The notes below the pieces were generated by a model. It was given only the letters and a program-made list of their open reading frames with translations, did not search any database and had not been told where the DNA came from. 60,255 nucleotides of DNA, from NCBI RefSeq assembly GCF_002237755.1, contig NZ_MWSJ01000031.1, positions 1 through 60,255 on the forward strand. The letters run 5' to 3'. A program made the position numbers and the translations under genes. Source of the stretch: Lysinibacillus sp. KCTC 33748 (GTDB lineage: Bacteria > Bacillota > Bacilli > Bacillales_A > Planococcaceae). Position 1 is the first letter of the stretch; each line of letters opens with the position of its first letter. Of the stretch, positions 41,575 to 50,654 are shown piece by piece.

Positions 41575-41736
41575 TTATTCTTCATTTATAGGTACATTCT
41601 GCAGTACCCACTTTATCGATCCTGTATAAGCATCAGCCCTCGCGGTTCCTGCTGCTACTTCTAAATAAAGTCCGTCCCCGTCTGGTTGCCATGTTTCAGA
41701 AATATTGACTACTTCACGGTTTTCTGTTTTCTTTTT
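41575..41736 (-). pseudogene. C-terminal end of the broken WxL protein, past an in-frame TAG
   Basis: After the TAG at 41737-41739 the same frame continues for 53 codons: KKKTENREVVNISETWQPDG, DGLYLEVAAGTARADAYTGS, IKWVLQNVPINEE, then TAA at 41575-41577. The segment holds the second W-x-L motif (WVL) and closing VP of a WxL wall-binding domain, so it belongs to the upstream gene. Confidence 0.82.
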
Positions 41737-42504
41737 CTAAATTTGTACGGAAGCATCCTCAGTAAGAATCGAAATATTTCCATCATAGCTGTAACGCAAG
41801 CTATCTAATTTAGAGCCTGTCGTACTCCCTGTTAACGGCGTATCTAATTTTGCTGTCATTGTCCAAGACGGGTTGCTCGTCAGTGGACGATTATCTTTTA
41901 CTGCTAAAGGCGTGTCAGGATTGATGGGATGATACGTTTTATTTTTAGGTGAAATCGCCAGTTTTTTGCCAAAGTCAATCACTTGAGGCGCAGAAACGAA
42001 TTCCAATACGCCAATGCTACCAATAATGGTGATTCTCACTTCATTTGATGTCTTATTGACTTCATCGCCAGTACTGTATTTCCCTGATACTGTTGCTTGA
42101 CCTACAATAAACTCTCCTTCTGCCGCATCGTCTTTTACTTCAGCTTTAAACGTAACGTTTACTTTCTTAGAGCGTGGCGTACCAGCATCTAGTTTTGCTT
42201 CAATCACTTTTGTAGAAGCATTATAGGTGGCCGTGCCAATTTTTTGACCATTTTCATCGATTACGTTAAGGTCTGTTGGTGGTTTTAAATGTGTATCATA
42301 TGTTTGTGTAATCGTAACTTGTCCATATGTGCCTTTATCTTTCGCGATATAACCGGAATCTACTAAAATCTCATAGTTTAATGTTTCATTCGGTGCGATT
42401 TCTGTAGGCACTTGACCATCTTTACCAAAAACTCTTTCTGTAATGGTTAATGTTGGGCGGATTTTCATCGATTCAAAATTAGACAGGTTGGAATCATCAT
42501 CCAC
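41737..42504 (-). pseudogene. Middle part of the broken WxL surface protein
   Basis: This open frame has no credible start (a GTG without a ribosome site) and picks up where the upstream frame ends: NAVDDDSNLSNFESMKIRPT continues the surface protein after a frame change near 42505-42520. It holds an isopeptide/Ig-like stretch (TLTITERVFGKDGQVPTEIA ... NYEILVDSG) and the first half of a WxL domain (GVLEFVSAPQVIDFGKKLAI, SWTMTAKLDTPL). It stops at a TAG 54 codons before the natural end. It is part of one original gene spanning 44512 to 41575. Confidence 0.8.
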
Positions 42505-44512
42505 CGCATTCGTGATCTAGCCCCTTTTCTACCTGCTTAATTGGAACTGTGTACTCCCACGGAACATCAGTATTTAGATTCGAATTTTTAAATTCTCCGA
42601 TTTGATGATAACTACTGCCACTAATTATATAAAATAGACTGACATACTCACTATCTGGATCTTTCCATGTCCCTGTCATACGATAACCATTATCTGTATA
42701 TTCACCATCTTTGTCTAATTGAATCACTGGCGGACCTTTCTCTGGTGCAACACCCGATCCGTCAGTTACCGCAAGCTCTAGATTTACTTCTCTAACATCG
42801 CCAGGCTTTTGATTTATATGATCCCACCTTACTGCCCATCCTGGATCAGGTTTAAGATCGTACATAGCATCCTTACCAGGATCATACACAGGTCTGTTTG
42901 AAGAACTCAATGTCTGAAAATACATATGGAATGGTTTGTTACTCGGGTTTCTTTGAGTTGTACTAAATGCCGTTGGATGATTCGTATAACCATCACGGAA
43001 GAAAGTTATACGATAGTTGTCACCGTCTCCCATGTTCTCCTCATTAAAGTAGAATCCCTCATGATTCCCTAGAGAATATAGCTTAGTATTCTCATGCCGC
43101 ATGCCAACATCCATATGCACTGAATAAGCAAGAGTTGTAAGGGGATACGTATTGCTTTTTTTCAAATATTTCATACTAACATTAATACGCCCTTCTGTAC
43201 CTCTCACCGGACTCATTTTAATTTTTACATAGCCATCTACGTCCATACCATTCATTACAACTGTATAGCCAATCAATTCATGTGTCTTTTCATTTTTATA
43301 TAGTTTTAAAAGTGGCATGGCTCCAGATTGAAACGCTGCTACATTGCTTTTAGTACTTGCGTGAGCAATCACAAGTCCATTACCATCAGGGTGTTTACTA
43401 GCTATCCCATTTCCAAAATAATATGATACGATACCATTTGGTAAAGTTGGATTTTGGGCTAGAGCTGTCGCTACTGAAAAATTTTGTGCTTGTACATAAT
43501 AAGTATTTCCTATACTGTTAAGTGCTTGATCCATGGCAGGCAATGGACGTGACCAGTCATCATCATAATCACGATAAGTTTCACCTACCAATGAGTTCAC
43601 CGGCCGCTTATTGTTAAGATCCCCAAAGTACATGTAATAAGTTCTGCCGTTTTTCTCACCTGATGGAAATTCAAGCCCCGTATTTGTAAATACTTGTGTA
43701 AATTCATCTAATTCATTCTTAGAATCATCCAAAGCTGAAAAATCAATATCGCGGATTTTAGTAGACCATATTCTTGGTCTTTTACAATTAGGTGCCAGCT
43801 TTTCTTTGCTGTTAAACTTTGGCTGTTCCTCATCTTCAGTTACTAGTTTTTCTTCGCTGTCTAACCCTAGCGGTTCTTCACTTTCAGTTACTAGGCCTTC
43901 TCCACTGTAAAACTCTTCCGTACATTCAATTTCTAAATTTTCTTCACTTTCAGGCTCTTCTTGTTCCTCACAATCTATTTCTGGATTGTCTTCACTGCCA
44001 AACTCTAGCTGCTCCTCTCCTTCAATTGCCAGATTTTCCTTACTTTCAGACTCTGGCTGGCTCTCACATGCATTTGCTAGATTTTCTTCACTCTCGGATT
44101 CTTCCTGTTCCTCTCCTTCAGTTGTTAGATCTTTCCCACTTTCAGACTCTGGCTGTTTCTCCTCTTCAGTTGTTAGATCTGCCTCACTTTCAGACTCTGG
44201 CTGTTCCTCTTCTTCAGTTGTTAGATCTGCCTCACTTTCAGGCTCTGGCTGTTTCTCTTCTTCAGTTGTTAGATCTGCCTCACTTTCAGACTCTGGCTGT
44301 TTCTCTTCTTCAGTTGCTGAATTCCCCTCACTATCAGGCTCTAACTGTTCTTCACATTGAGTTGGTAGATTTTCTTCGCTGTCAGTCTCTAGTTGTTCCT
44401 CACATTCGATTTCCGACTCTGTAGGATCAATAATAGACATTTCCGCCACTGATACATTCAGTTCAGAGAAGACTAGAAGGATGACCAACATCGAAATTAT
44501 TATTTTCCTCAT
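42497..44512 (-). pseudogene. Large secreted surface protein, N-terminal part, frameshifted before its WxL domain
   Basis: A 671-codon frame with a signal peptide (MRKIIISMLVILLVFSELNV-SVAEM), about 220 residues of acidic 16-residue repeats (EEEKQPESESEADLTT type), then a 430-residue globular region (SALDDSKNELDEFTQVFTNT ... VNLELAVTDGSG) like the large proteins encoded in WxL clusters of Enterococcus and Lactobacillus. It ends in KQVEKGLDHECGG, out of frame with the continuing WxL half. AAGGAAAAATG-type spacing gives a usable ribosome site upstream. The truncated product would be secreted without wall attachment. It is last in the WxL operon. Confidence 0.8.
43800..44420. repeat. 48-bp tandem repeats inside the surface protein gene
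   Basis: About a dozen imperfect units, each coding for 16 residues of the type KQPESESEADLTTEEE. The units near 44115-44330 are nearly identical in DNA, and those at the edges are degenerate. The encoded stalk is extremely acidic. Confidence 0.85.
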
Positions 44513-44665
44513 TTTTCCTTCACCTACTTTTTTTACGTTTCAGGTTGTTTCGTTCCATCGTTCACCATAATGCTACGAGAAATAATAAGTAAAACAATGA
44601 AGTTAATTACATACTGATAACTTTGCGTACCCTCTCATTTCGTCAAATTAACGTTTTCCTTTTAA

Positions 44666-44714
44666 TTTTTAACAAGTGATTCATCTGATTTTTATTGATT
44701 CACTTGTTAAAAAA
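44666..44714 (-). terminator. Terminator after the WxL-interacting protein gene
   Basis: TTTTTTAACAAGTGAATC pairs with GATGAATCACTTGTTAAAAA on the minus strand. The rest of the 400-bp gap (44513-44911) shows no gene. Confidence 0.65.
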
Positions 44715-44911
44715 CCAATCGCAATAAAGCATTTTTCTATAAGTCATCAGCGTCAAGCGAGCGATAATCGCCTTTATCCTGCATCTTAGAAACTTAAATT
44801 GGTGTGTAATTTTCCAAAACGAAAGGAGCAAAGTAAAATGATAGAAAACAGGAGATAATCATAAGCTACTTCCAGTACAAAGGCGTATTTTTTCAATTAA
44901 TTATTCATTTT

Positions 44912-45928
44912 TTATTGTTTTTTCTGTTTTTTCCTACTATAAAATATAAATATCAGTAATCCTACTACTATCAAAGTTAGCAACCCTACCATATAAGCTA
45001 GATAATTCGGGCCTTCAATCGATACATCTGTTGCATTGAATTGCTGTGCTTCTTCTCCTTTAATGGTAAAGTCCTTTTCGAATTCCCAAGACTCTTTGCT
45101 AGACTTCGCCTTTAAATGTAACGTATATTCTCCAGTTTTGAATTTTTCTCCATTCAATTCAATTGGATAATCAAAGTTGGAATTCGGCGCCACTTGCATG
45201 TCTTGATTTTTCGATTCATAAAGCACTTCTGTTTGACCTTTTTTCGTCACTTCTGCATCGACTTCAAAACGGTTTAAATACGTTGCCGTTGGATTTTGAA
45301 GCGTAGCATTAATGACATTGCGTGCATTCAATTGTCCTGCTTTCACATCATGTAGTTTTAAATCTTGTGTCACTTGTTCAATCGTTTCTTGTAAAGTAAT
45401 TCCTACTACATAAGCATATTTATTCTCAATACTTAAGCCTTTATTGGCTTCCCCCGTATTTGTTGACGATGCCTCCTTCTCTTCTATCGTAATACCACCC
45501 GCTAAAATGCCATCAAATTCCTCTTCAGGCATCTTTACATGTAAAAATAAATCTTTACTCCCTTTAGCTGGAATCGTAATCTCTTTTTCTGTTGTAATTA
45601 AATCCCCTAACTCATACCGCAATGTAGGATCCGGTTCAGCGTTTGTAGGGCCATACTCTACAACACCATTAAGGTTTGTTGTAGCTGAATGGATTTTAGG
45701 CTCAATGATGACATCCTCTCCCGTATCATTTTTTAATTGAATCGTTAATGTCTGCTCTTGATTCGGCTTCATCATTAAATTGAAATAAGATTTTTGTTTA
45801 TCAATTTGGTTATCCGGAATAACGGTATATACACCAAAGTTAAATTCAGATGCTAAAGCAAATGGTGTAAACGATACTAGACTTACAATTAATAGTCCAA
45901 ATAAGGTCCATAAAGTATTTTTTCTCAT
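44912..45928 (-). CDS. WxL protein-interacting protein (DUF916/DUF3324), membrane anchored
   Basis: A 338-residue protein with a signal peptide (LWTLFGLLIVSLVSFTPFAL-ASEFNF), a DUF916 domain (FGVYTVIPDNQIDKQKSYFN ... LKNDTGEDVIIEP), a DUF3324 domain (NARNVINATLQNPTATYLNR), a C-terminal membrane helix (YLAYMVGLLTLIVVGLLIFI) and a basic tail RKKQKKQ. In WxL systems this protein sits in the membrane and holds WxL proteins at the cell surface. AAGGATGG before the ATG at 45928 decides the start. It lies in the operon after two WxL genes and before the large broken one, exactly the standard cluster order. Confidence 0.92.
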   Translation of the reverse strand: MRKNTLWTLFGLLIVSLVSFTPFALASEFNFGVYTVIPDNQIDKQKSYFNLMMKPNQEQTLTIQLKNDTGEDVIIEPKIHSATTNLNGVVEYGPTNAEPDPTLRYELGDLITTEKEITIPAKGSKDLFLHVKMPEEEFDGILAGGITIEEKEASSTNTGEANKGLSIENKYAYVVGITLQETIEQVTQDLKLHDVKAGQLNARNVINATLQNPTATYLNRFEVDAEVTKKGQTEVLYESKNQDMQVAPNSNFDYPIELNGEKFKTGEYTLHLKAKSSKESWEFEKDFTIKGEEAQQFNATDVSIEGPNYLAYMVGLLTLIVVGLLIFIFYSRKKQKKQ

Positions 45929-45991
45929 AATCTGTACCATCCTTACATTAAAGAGTTTTTCTAAAAAATCTTCTAAGTTATTAATGAGGGT

Positions 45992-46100
45992 AAAAAACCC
46001 GCTATACTTTCCTCTAGCAATGGAGCAACAGGTGTCACGAAGACGTGGTACTCCTGTTGCTTTATTGCCGATAGAATTAGTATGATTTAATGCGGGTTTT
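45992..46100 (-). other. Long rod-like hairpin between WxL gene and DUF916 gene
   Basis: On the minus strand AAAACCCGC (46092-46100) pairs with GCGGGTTTTTT (45992-46002). Inside, GGCAAT pairs with ATTGCT, then AGCAACAGG (46053-46061) with CCTGTTGCT (46024-46032), capped by CACG-TCTT-CGTG. The U-run at its end lets it act as a terminator, but the length and layered helices are more than a terminator needs. Confidence 0.6.
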
Positions 46101-46182
46101 CACCCTGTATATCAACATATTGACTGAAATGATAGGTTCCTATTTGTGTTTATAGGACAATCCTCCATCATGACTATGTTTA

Positions 46183-46998
46183 TTATTGTTGTGTTTCTGT
46201 TTCTGGTTCTGTTTCTGATCCTGCATCTTTTCCAGGAGTGTCTGTTAGTGTCCAAGTTAATGAAGTAGAATATTGTTCTCCTGCATATTTTGTAGTTTTA
46301 CCTGGAACAAAAAGTTCAATACTGTCTGCCGCTGTTTGGTCTTCACCAAATACTAAAACGTAAGTACCATTACCTTCCCCTACTTTAGCGGTCATAATAT
46401 CTTCTACTACTCCATTTCCTTCTGGCTTTAAACTAAATGTTTTTTTAGAAATAGATGGTATAGGAGATTCAGAAGCTGTATTCACCCAAGCATTTTTAAA
46501 AGTAATTTCAGCACCAGCCAGTTCCTTACCTGTCTCGGTCTTGAATTGACCATCTTGCTTCACTTGCAGGGACCAACCTGCATCTGTCCCACGAGTATCT
46601 GAAACTTGAACATAGTTCGGACCGTCGCCACGCTTACCAAATTTTTGTGCTTTTGCATAGTAAGTTTTATTGGCAGAAGTAATATCTTGCGTACCAAAAT
46701 CTAAGCTAGAAGCATAGTCAATACTTAATGGACCAGGTGTTCCCGGCTTTGTTGGACCGGTTGGATCTACTGGATCTACTGGATCTGGGTTACCTGGATC
46801 AGTTGGATCTACTGGCGGTGTTACGGAGCCTTCTCCATCATTTTGTTTAAATTGGATAATCGTATTAGATGTATATGCGCCGCCATGTCCTTTGTTTTCT
46901 TCACCTTCTGCAAACGCAGTTGCACTTCCTCCTAATACGAAACCTGTTAACATTGTTGCTGCAACGCCTAGCGCTTTTAAATTAGTATTAATTTTCAT
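46183..46998 (-). CDS. WxL-domain cell surface protein (second)
   Basis: A 271-residue secreted protein: signal peptide MKINTNLKALGVAATMLTGF ending FAEG, a Pro/Asp-rich linker (DPTDPGNPDPVDPVDPTGPT), then a WxL domain with both motifs (GWSLQVKQDGQF and TWTLTDTP) and the GPLSIDYASSLDFGTQDI start. It binds peptidoglycan non-covalently and would be displayed with the DUF916 partner. AAAGGATG precedes the ATG. It follows the other WxL gene by 25 bp on the same strand. Confidence 0.93.
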   Translation of the reverse strand: MKINTNLKALGVAATMLTGFVLGGSATAFAEGEENKGHGGAYTSNTIIQFKQNDGEGSVTPPVDPTDPGNPDPVDPVDPTGPTKPGTPGPLSIDYASSLDFGTQDITSANKTYYAKAQKFGKRGDGPNYVQVSDTRGTDAGWSLQVKQDGQFKTETGKELAGAEITFKNAWVNTASESPIPSISKKTFSLKPEGNGVVEDIMTAKVGEGNGTYVLVFGEDQTAADSIELFVPGKTTKYAGEQYSTSLTWTLTDTPGKDAGSETEPETETQQ

Positions 46999-47023
46999 TT
47001 TTTATCATCCTTTATTATTTTTA

Positions 47024-47830
47024 TTATTTGTCAATTGGAACATCCGATAATTTCCATGTTAATTTTGTCCTGTATTGCACAGCATCCTTTGCCGTACCCC
47101 CTGGAATAGTAAGGGTAATCGCTTTGTTTTTTTGAACTTTATTACCTTTGCCATCCGTCATTTCTTCTACTGTCCCCCAAAGATTCACCCAAAGGCCAGC
47201 CCCTTCAGTTGGTTTTGCTGACATGACAAGTGACTCGGCTCCCTGTGGTTCTAATTTAATTTCTTTAGCTGTTGGCGGTGTCACTTGTGTTTTACCTGAG
47301 ACAATTGGATTTTTAAATTCGATTACCGCGCCTTCTAATGTTTTATTTTGTGTGGTAGCATCCTCATTAGAAAACTGCCCTTCTTGTTTAACGGTTAATG
47401 TCCATCCGGCATTTTTTCCGCGATTATCTGAGATTTGGGCATAGTTTGGTACATATTTACTTTCCCCACCAATACGTAACTCCTGTGCATTCGCATAGTA
47501 AGTAACCTTACCGCTCTTGATTTCATTAACACCAAAATCGAGACTTGATACAAAATCAATACCTAGTGGACCGCCAGTTCCTGGCCCTGGACCCGATGGA
47601 TCTGTCGGATCTACTGGATCTACTGGCTTCTCTGGATCTGGATCAGTTGGATCTACCGGACCTGTTGAACCTGAATTCTCAACAAATTTCACTATTCCAT
47701 TTGTTTGATACGTTTTTGCTCCTTCTTCTTTTTCTTCCTCTGTTCCATTTGCTAAAGCAAATAATGGCGAAATGGCCATACTACTTAATACCGTAGCGAT
47801 CGCTGCAACTTGCATTGTCTTTTTCTTCAA
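47024..47830 (-). CDS. WxL-domain cell surface protein (first)
   Basis: A 268-residue paralogue of the next gene. Signal peptide MQVAAIATVLSSMAISPLFA-LANG, linker rich in DPEKPVDPVDPTDPSGPGPG, then the WxL domain (GPLGIDFVSSLDFGVNEIKS, GWTLTVKQEGQF, TWKLSDVP). The TTG start has AAGGAG 9 bases upstream. It is first in the operon WxL - WxL - DUF916 protein - large WxL protein. A long upstream region with 217-bp repeats precedes it and may hold its control elements. Confidence 0.93.
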   Translation of the reverse strand: MKKKTMQVAAIATVLSSMAISPLFALANGTEEEKEEGAKTYQTNGIVKFVENSGSTGPVDPTDPDPEKPVDPVDPTDPSGPGPGTGGPLGIDFVSSLDFGVNEIKSGKVTYYANAQELRIGGESKYVPNYAQISDNRGKNAGWTLTVKQEGQFSNEDATTQNKTLEGAVIEFKNPIVSGKTQVTPPTAKEIKLEPQGAESLVMSAKPTEGAGLWVNLWGTVEEMTDGKGNKVQKNKAITLTIPGGTAKDAVQYRTKLTWKLSDVPIDK

Positions 47831-48290
47831 TGGTTAAATCTCCTTTCATCTTGTATTTTTTTATATTTACGTACCAGTTCAAATGCTAATACGGTAAATA
47901 ACACTACTAAAATTTTTCATTTCTACATAAGGTTCTTCCACCGTTTTGTGGAGTACTTACAAATAAGTGATAAACCAATTTCTTTATTTTATGTAATAAA
48001 ATTACAGTCATTAAGCAGAAAAAGACCTTTCGAGGTTCAACCATCCTCTCACTTCATTTGTTTTGCATTTTATTTATACTTACGATCGAATAAAATCCGA
48101 TACGGTAATTGACTCTCTTTAAATTATGATTTTTCATAACTCTCATCTGTAAGCTTTCTCTATGCATTTAAATTATTGGTATCCCTTATTTCGCAAAAAC
48201 CTAACTTCCTCTTAATTTGATAATTTTGCGATTTAGAATTATAGATGAAAAAGAAATACTAAGAAACTTTCTCTACTTTTCACACTAAAC

Positions 48291-48888
48291 CTACGCCTTA
48301 TCCTGAACTCCTTTAAACATCTTTTTTCTTTTTTTATGTTTGTTTTTACTTTTTCAATCTTTTACAGTTACCTACTGTAACGCATTTTGCAAGAAAATAA
48401 AAATCAACTTTTGTTGCTTTTCCGGAAAAACTTGATAACGGGGAATTTGGAATCTTAAAAACATCATTTCCATTACCCAAATACAAGTTTGTTTACTTTT
48501 TACACTTAACTTATACCTCTAATTGACTTTCTTTAAACATATTTTTTCTTTTATTACGTTTGTTTTTTTCTTCCATATTTACAGTTGCCAACTGTAACGC
48601 ATTTTTCAATATAATAAAGATCAACTTTCGTTGCTTTTCCAAAAAAATTTGATAATAAGAAATCTGGAATCTTAGTAACATCATTTCTATTACTACAAAC
48701 ACAAGATTTGTTTACTTTTACACGTAACCTATACCTCTAGTTGACTCTCTTTAAACATATTTTTTCTTTTTTATGTTTAATTTTCCTTTCCACCTTTTAC
48801 AGTTACCCGCTGTAGCGCATTTTTCAATATAATATAAATCAATTTTGTTGCTTTCCCAAAAAAACTTGATAATAAGGAAGTCGGAATC
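48291..48888. repeat. 217-bp tandem repeat, about 2.75 copies, upstream of the WxL operon
   Basis: Markers recur at a 217-218 bp period: the palindrome TTACAGTTGCCAACTGTAA type at 48362, 48579 and 48797; CTTTAAACAT with poly-T just before it; and ATCAACTTTTGTTGCTTTTCC with TTGATAA after it. Divergence between units is visible (roughly a tenth to a fifth of positions). No frame in it has a ribosome site; a 63-codon minus-strand frame is an artefact of the repeat. The rest of 47831-49267 is AT-rich without genes. Confidence 0.85.
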
Positions 48889-49090
48889 AATGAGTTAAAA
48901 CTTAAAGGTTATTTTCGGAATAGCGTGAAAATAACTGCGTTATTTGGACCTCGTGTAATGACATGGCCTCAGGTTCACAAATAGCCATTATTCAACTTTA
49001 TTTATAAAATTATCCCATTTATAAAACGAATAAAGGAATTCTTTTATCTTTAATGCTCTGACTCATTCAGCGTATATCCTTCCTTGAAAA

Positions 49091-49133
49091 GATGCAAATC
49101 AACTTTTGTTGATTTTTGAACATATTTTGATAA
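49091..49133. repeat. Isolated copy of the WxL/BspA upstream motif
   Basis: GATGCAAATCAACTTTTGTTG and TTTTGATAA as in the 217-bp units and at 38601-38646. Confidence 0.5.
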
Positions 49134-49267
49134 ACTGATTACTTGCCATCATTATAAGTATTCTTTTCACCCTTATATCCCAGATTCGAATGATGTTTCC
49201 TTTGAAAGAAAGACTTATCTATCCTTTTATGTAGTTCGGTCTATCTCATTTGGAGACTCCGTGGACA

Positions 49268-49312
49268 CAAAAAAAAGTGAGAAGCGATGCATAAAGCATA
49301 CTCCTCACTCTT
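49268..49312 (-). terminator. Terminator of the GNAT gene
   Basis: AAGAGTGAG ... CTCACTTTTTTTT stem with an inner ATGC/GCAT helix, starting 6 bp past the stop. Confidence 0.82.
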
Positions 49313-49317
49313 TATAT

Positions 49318-50187
49318 TTACTGTTTTACAAAATAGTCTATTTGCTGAGCCTTCATAAAACCGGCCCTCTCATAAACTGAAAGTGCCTTTCGATTGTCGA
49401 TTTCTACATCGAGCATGACGAATTTCACGCCAATTTTGCTCGCATAATCTTTGGAAAATGAAAGCATTGCCGTACCAATCCCTTGCCCCTCGCAAGTTGG
49501 ATGAACTGCTAACGCCGTGACCCATTGAATTTCATTTTCTTGGGCAGTCGTCACGGTTCCAACAACTTTTCCGTCTTTACGTGCTACCCATAGTTTTCTT
49601 CCAGTCGTTGACGTATTAAAAGCGATTAGCTCCTCAGACTCTTCAGGTAGATCTCCAAACGCTGCACTATAAATAGCAATCAGCTCTGCCTGTTCATCTG
49701 TATAAGGATTAATTTCGATATCATTCTTTAATTCTACTGCCTCTGCTTTTGTTTCTAAAGTGGCTTCTGAAAAGCTATATGCAAAGCCCATCTTTTCAAT
49801 AAATGTGTGTCCGAAAGGCGCCCCATCGATCAATACCGCCAATTGACCTTCTGCTCCACGCTCTTCGAGGCCTGCCTGTAAAACTTCTACTAAAGCAGTT
49901 CCAATTCCTTTTTGACGGTACGTAGGTGTTACAACTAAAGACCATTCATATGTATGCAGCCCCATTAGATCGATTGCACTAGCCGCACCCACTAAGACAT
50001 CTTTGTCATCTTCGTAAGCAAGTACCATAAAGCCCTTCGATTCAAAGGAACTCGCCATAGGCAAACCCATAGCTGTTTCATAAACACGATAGTCATGTGT
50101 AGTCGCTTCTTCACACAATAATTTTAATTCATTTAATGTTTCCCCATCTAACGGAAAAGACACTGTCATCACTGAAATATTCATCAT
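49318..50187 (-). CDS. Tandem GNAT N-acetyltransferase
   Basis: A 289-residue protein made of two GNAT folds. The first has the acetyl-CoA loop VTPTYRQKGIGTALVEVL (Q/R-x-x-G-x-G/A); the second has VHPTCEGQGIGTAMLSFSKD and ends LDVEIDNRKALSVYERAGFM, the usual last strand. Both loops look intact. Substrate unknown. GGAG lies 3 bases before the first ATG and 6 before the second, so the true start may be 50184. It is a single gene. Confidence 0.88.
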   Translation of the reverse strand: MMNISVMTVSFPLDGETLNELKLLCEEATTHDYRVYETAMGLPMASSFESKGFMVLAYEDDKDVLVGAASAIDLMGLHTYEWSLVVTPTYRQKGIGTALVEVLQAGLEERGAEGQLAVLIDGAPFGHTFIEKMGFAYSFSEATLETKAEAVELKNDIEINPYTDEQAELIAIYSAAFGDLPEESEELIAFNTSTTGRKLWVARKDGKVVGTVTTAQENEIQWVTALAVHPTCEGQGIGTAMLSFSKDYASKIGVKFVMLDVEIDNRKALSVYERAGFMKAQQIDYFVKQ

Positions 50188-50569
50188 TTACTCCGTTCCT
50201 GTATCAAACTATTGCCCTATTGTAGCAAGAAAGAAAATAAGCTGGCAACAAATAATGTTTGACACTTCTAATTATTAACAATTCTTTTCAAATTTAGTGA
50301 AATTAAAAAGTTACTATGATTATTGACGGTTATAATGACTGAAAGTTACTATAATCACGTGTGCACTTATACACGCCCCATTTATCTGAAAGTCCGATTT
50401 CCACTGCGAATGGATGTCTAGTCGCTCCCTTACCTAAGTAAAATATCATTAATAAATCCTCTATCGTTCAATAATAAAACTCTATTTTTCATTTTATTAT
50501 TATCCATAATTATACTATTTTTATAGATGAATTACAGTTAAAATTTGAATTGATATACTATACCCCAAC

Positions 50570-50613
50570 TAAAAAAGAGCAACCCAAAAAATTTCGGAAT
50601 TACTCTTTCTTAT
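50570..50613 (-). terminator. Terminator of the ABC exporter operon
   Basis: On the minus strand AAAGAGTAA pairs with TTGCTCTTT (one G-U) across 17 bases, followed by TTTTAG. The rest of the 467-bp gap is AT-rich with no gene. Confidence 0.6.
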
Positions 50614-50654
50614 GCTTAAGGAATGAGATTTATACCTACATCGTTTCGTTCACC

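Noticed and set aside
43819..44424. Two long plus-strand frames opposite the acidic repeats
   Set aside because: They are mirror images of the 48-bp repeat (Glu codons give Ser/Leu-rich antisense frames) and have no ribosome sites.
45992..46100. Known riboswitch (c-di-GMP or similar)
   Set aside because: I could not find the conserved core of any riboswitch class I know; the structure is one long rod, not a junction.
48511..48702. 63-codon minus-strand frame in the 217-bp array
   Set aside because: The frame is not kept in the other two units and has no ribosome site.
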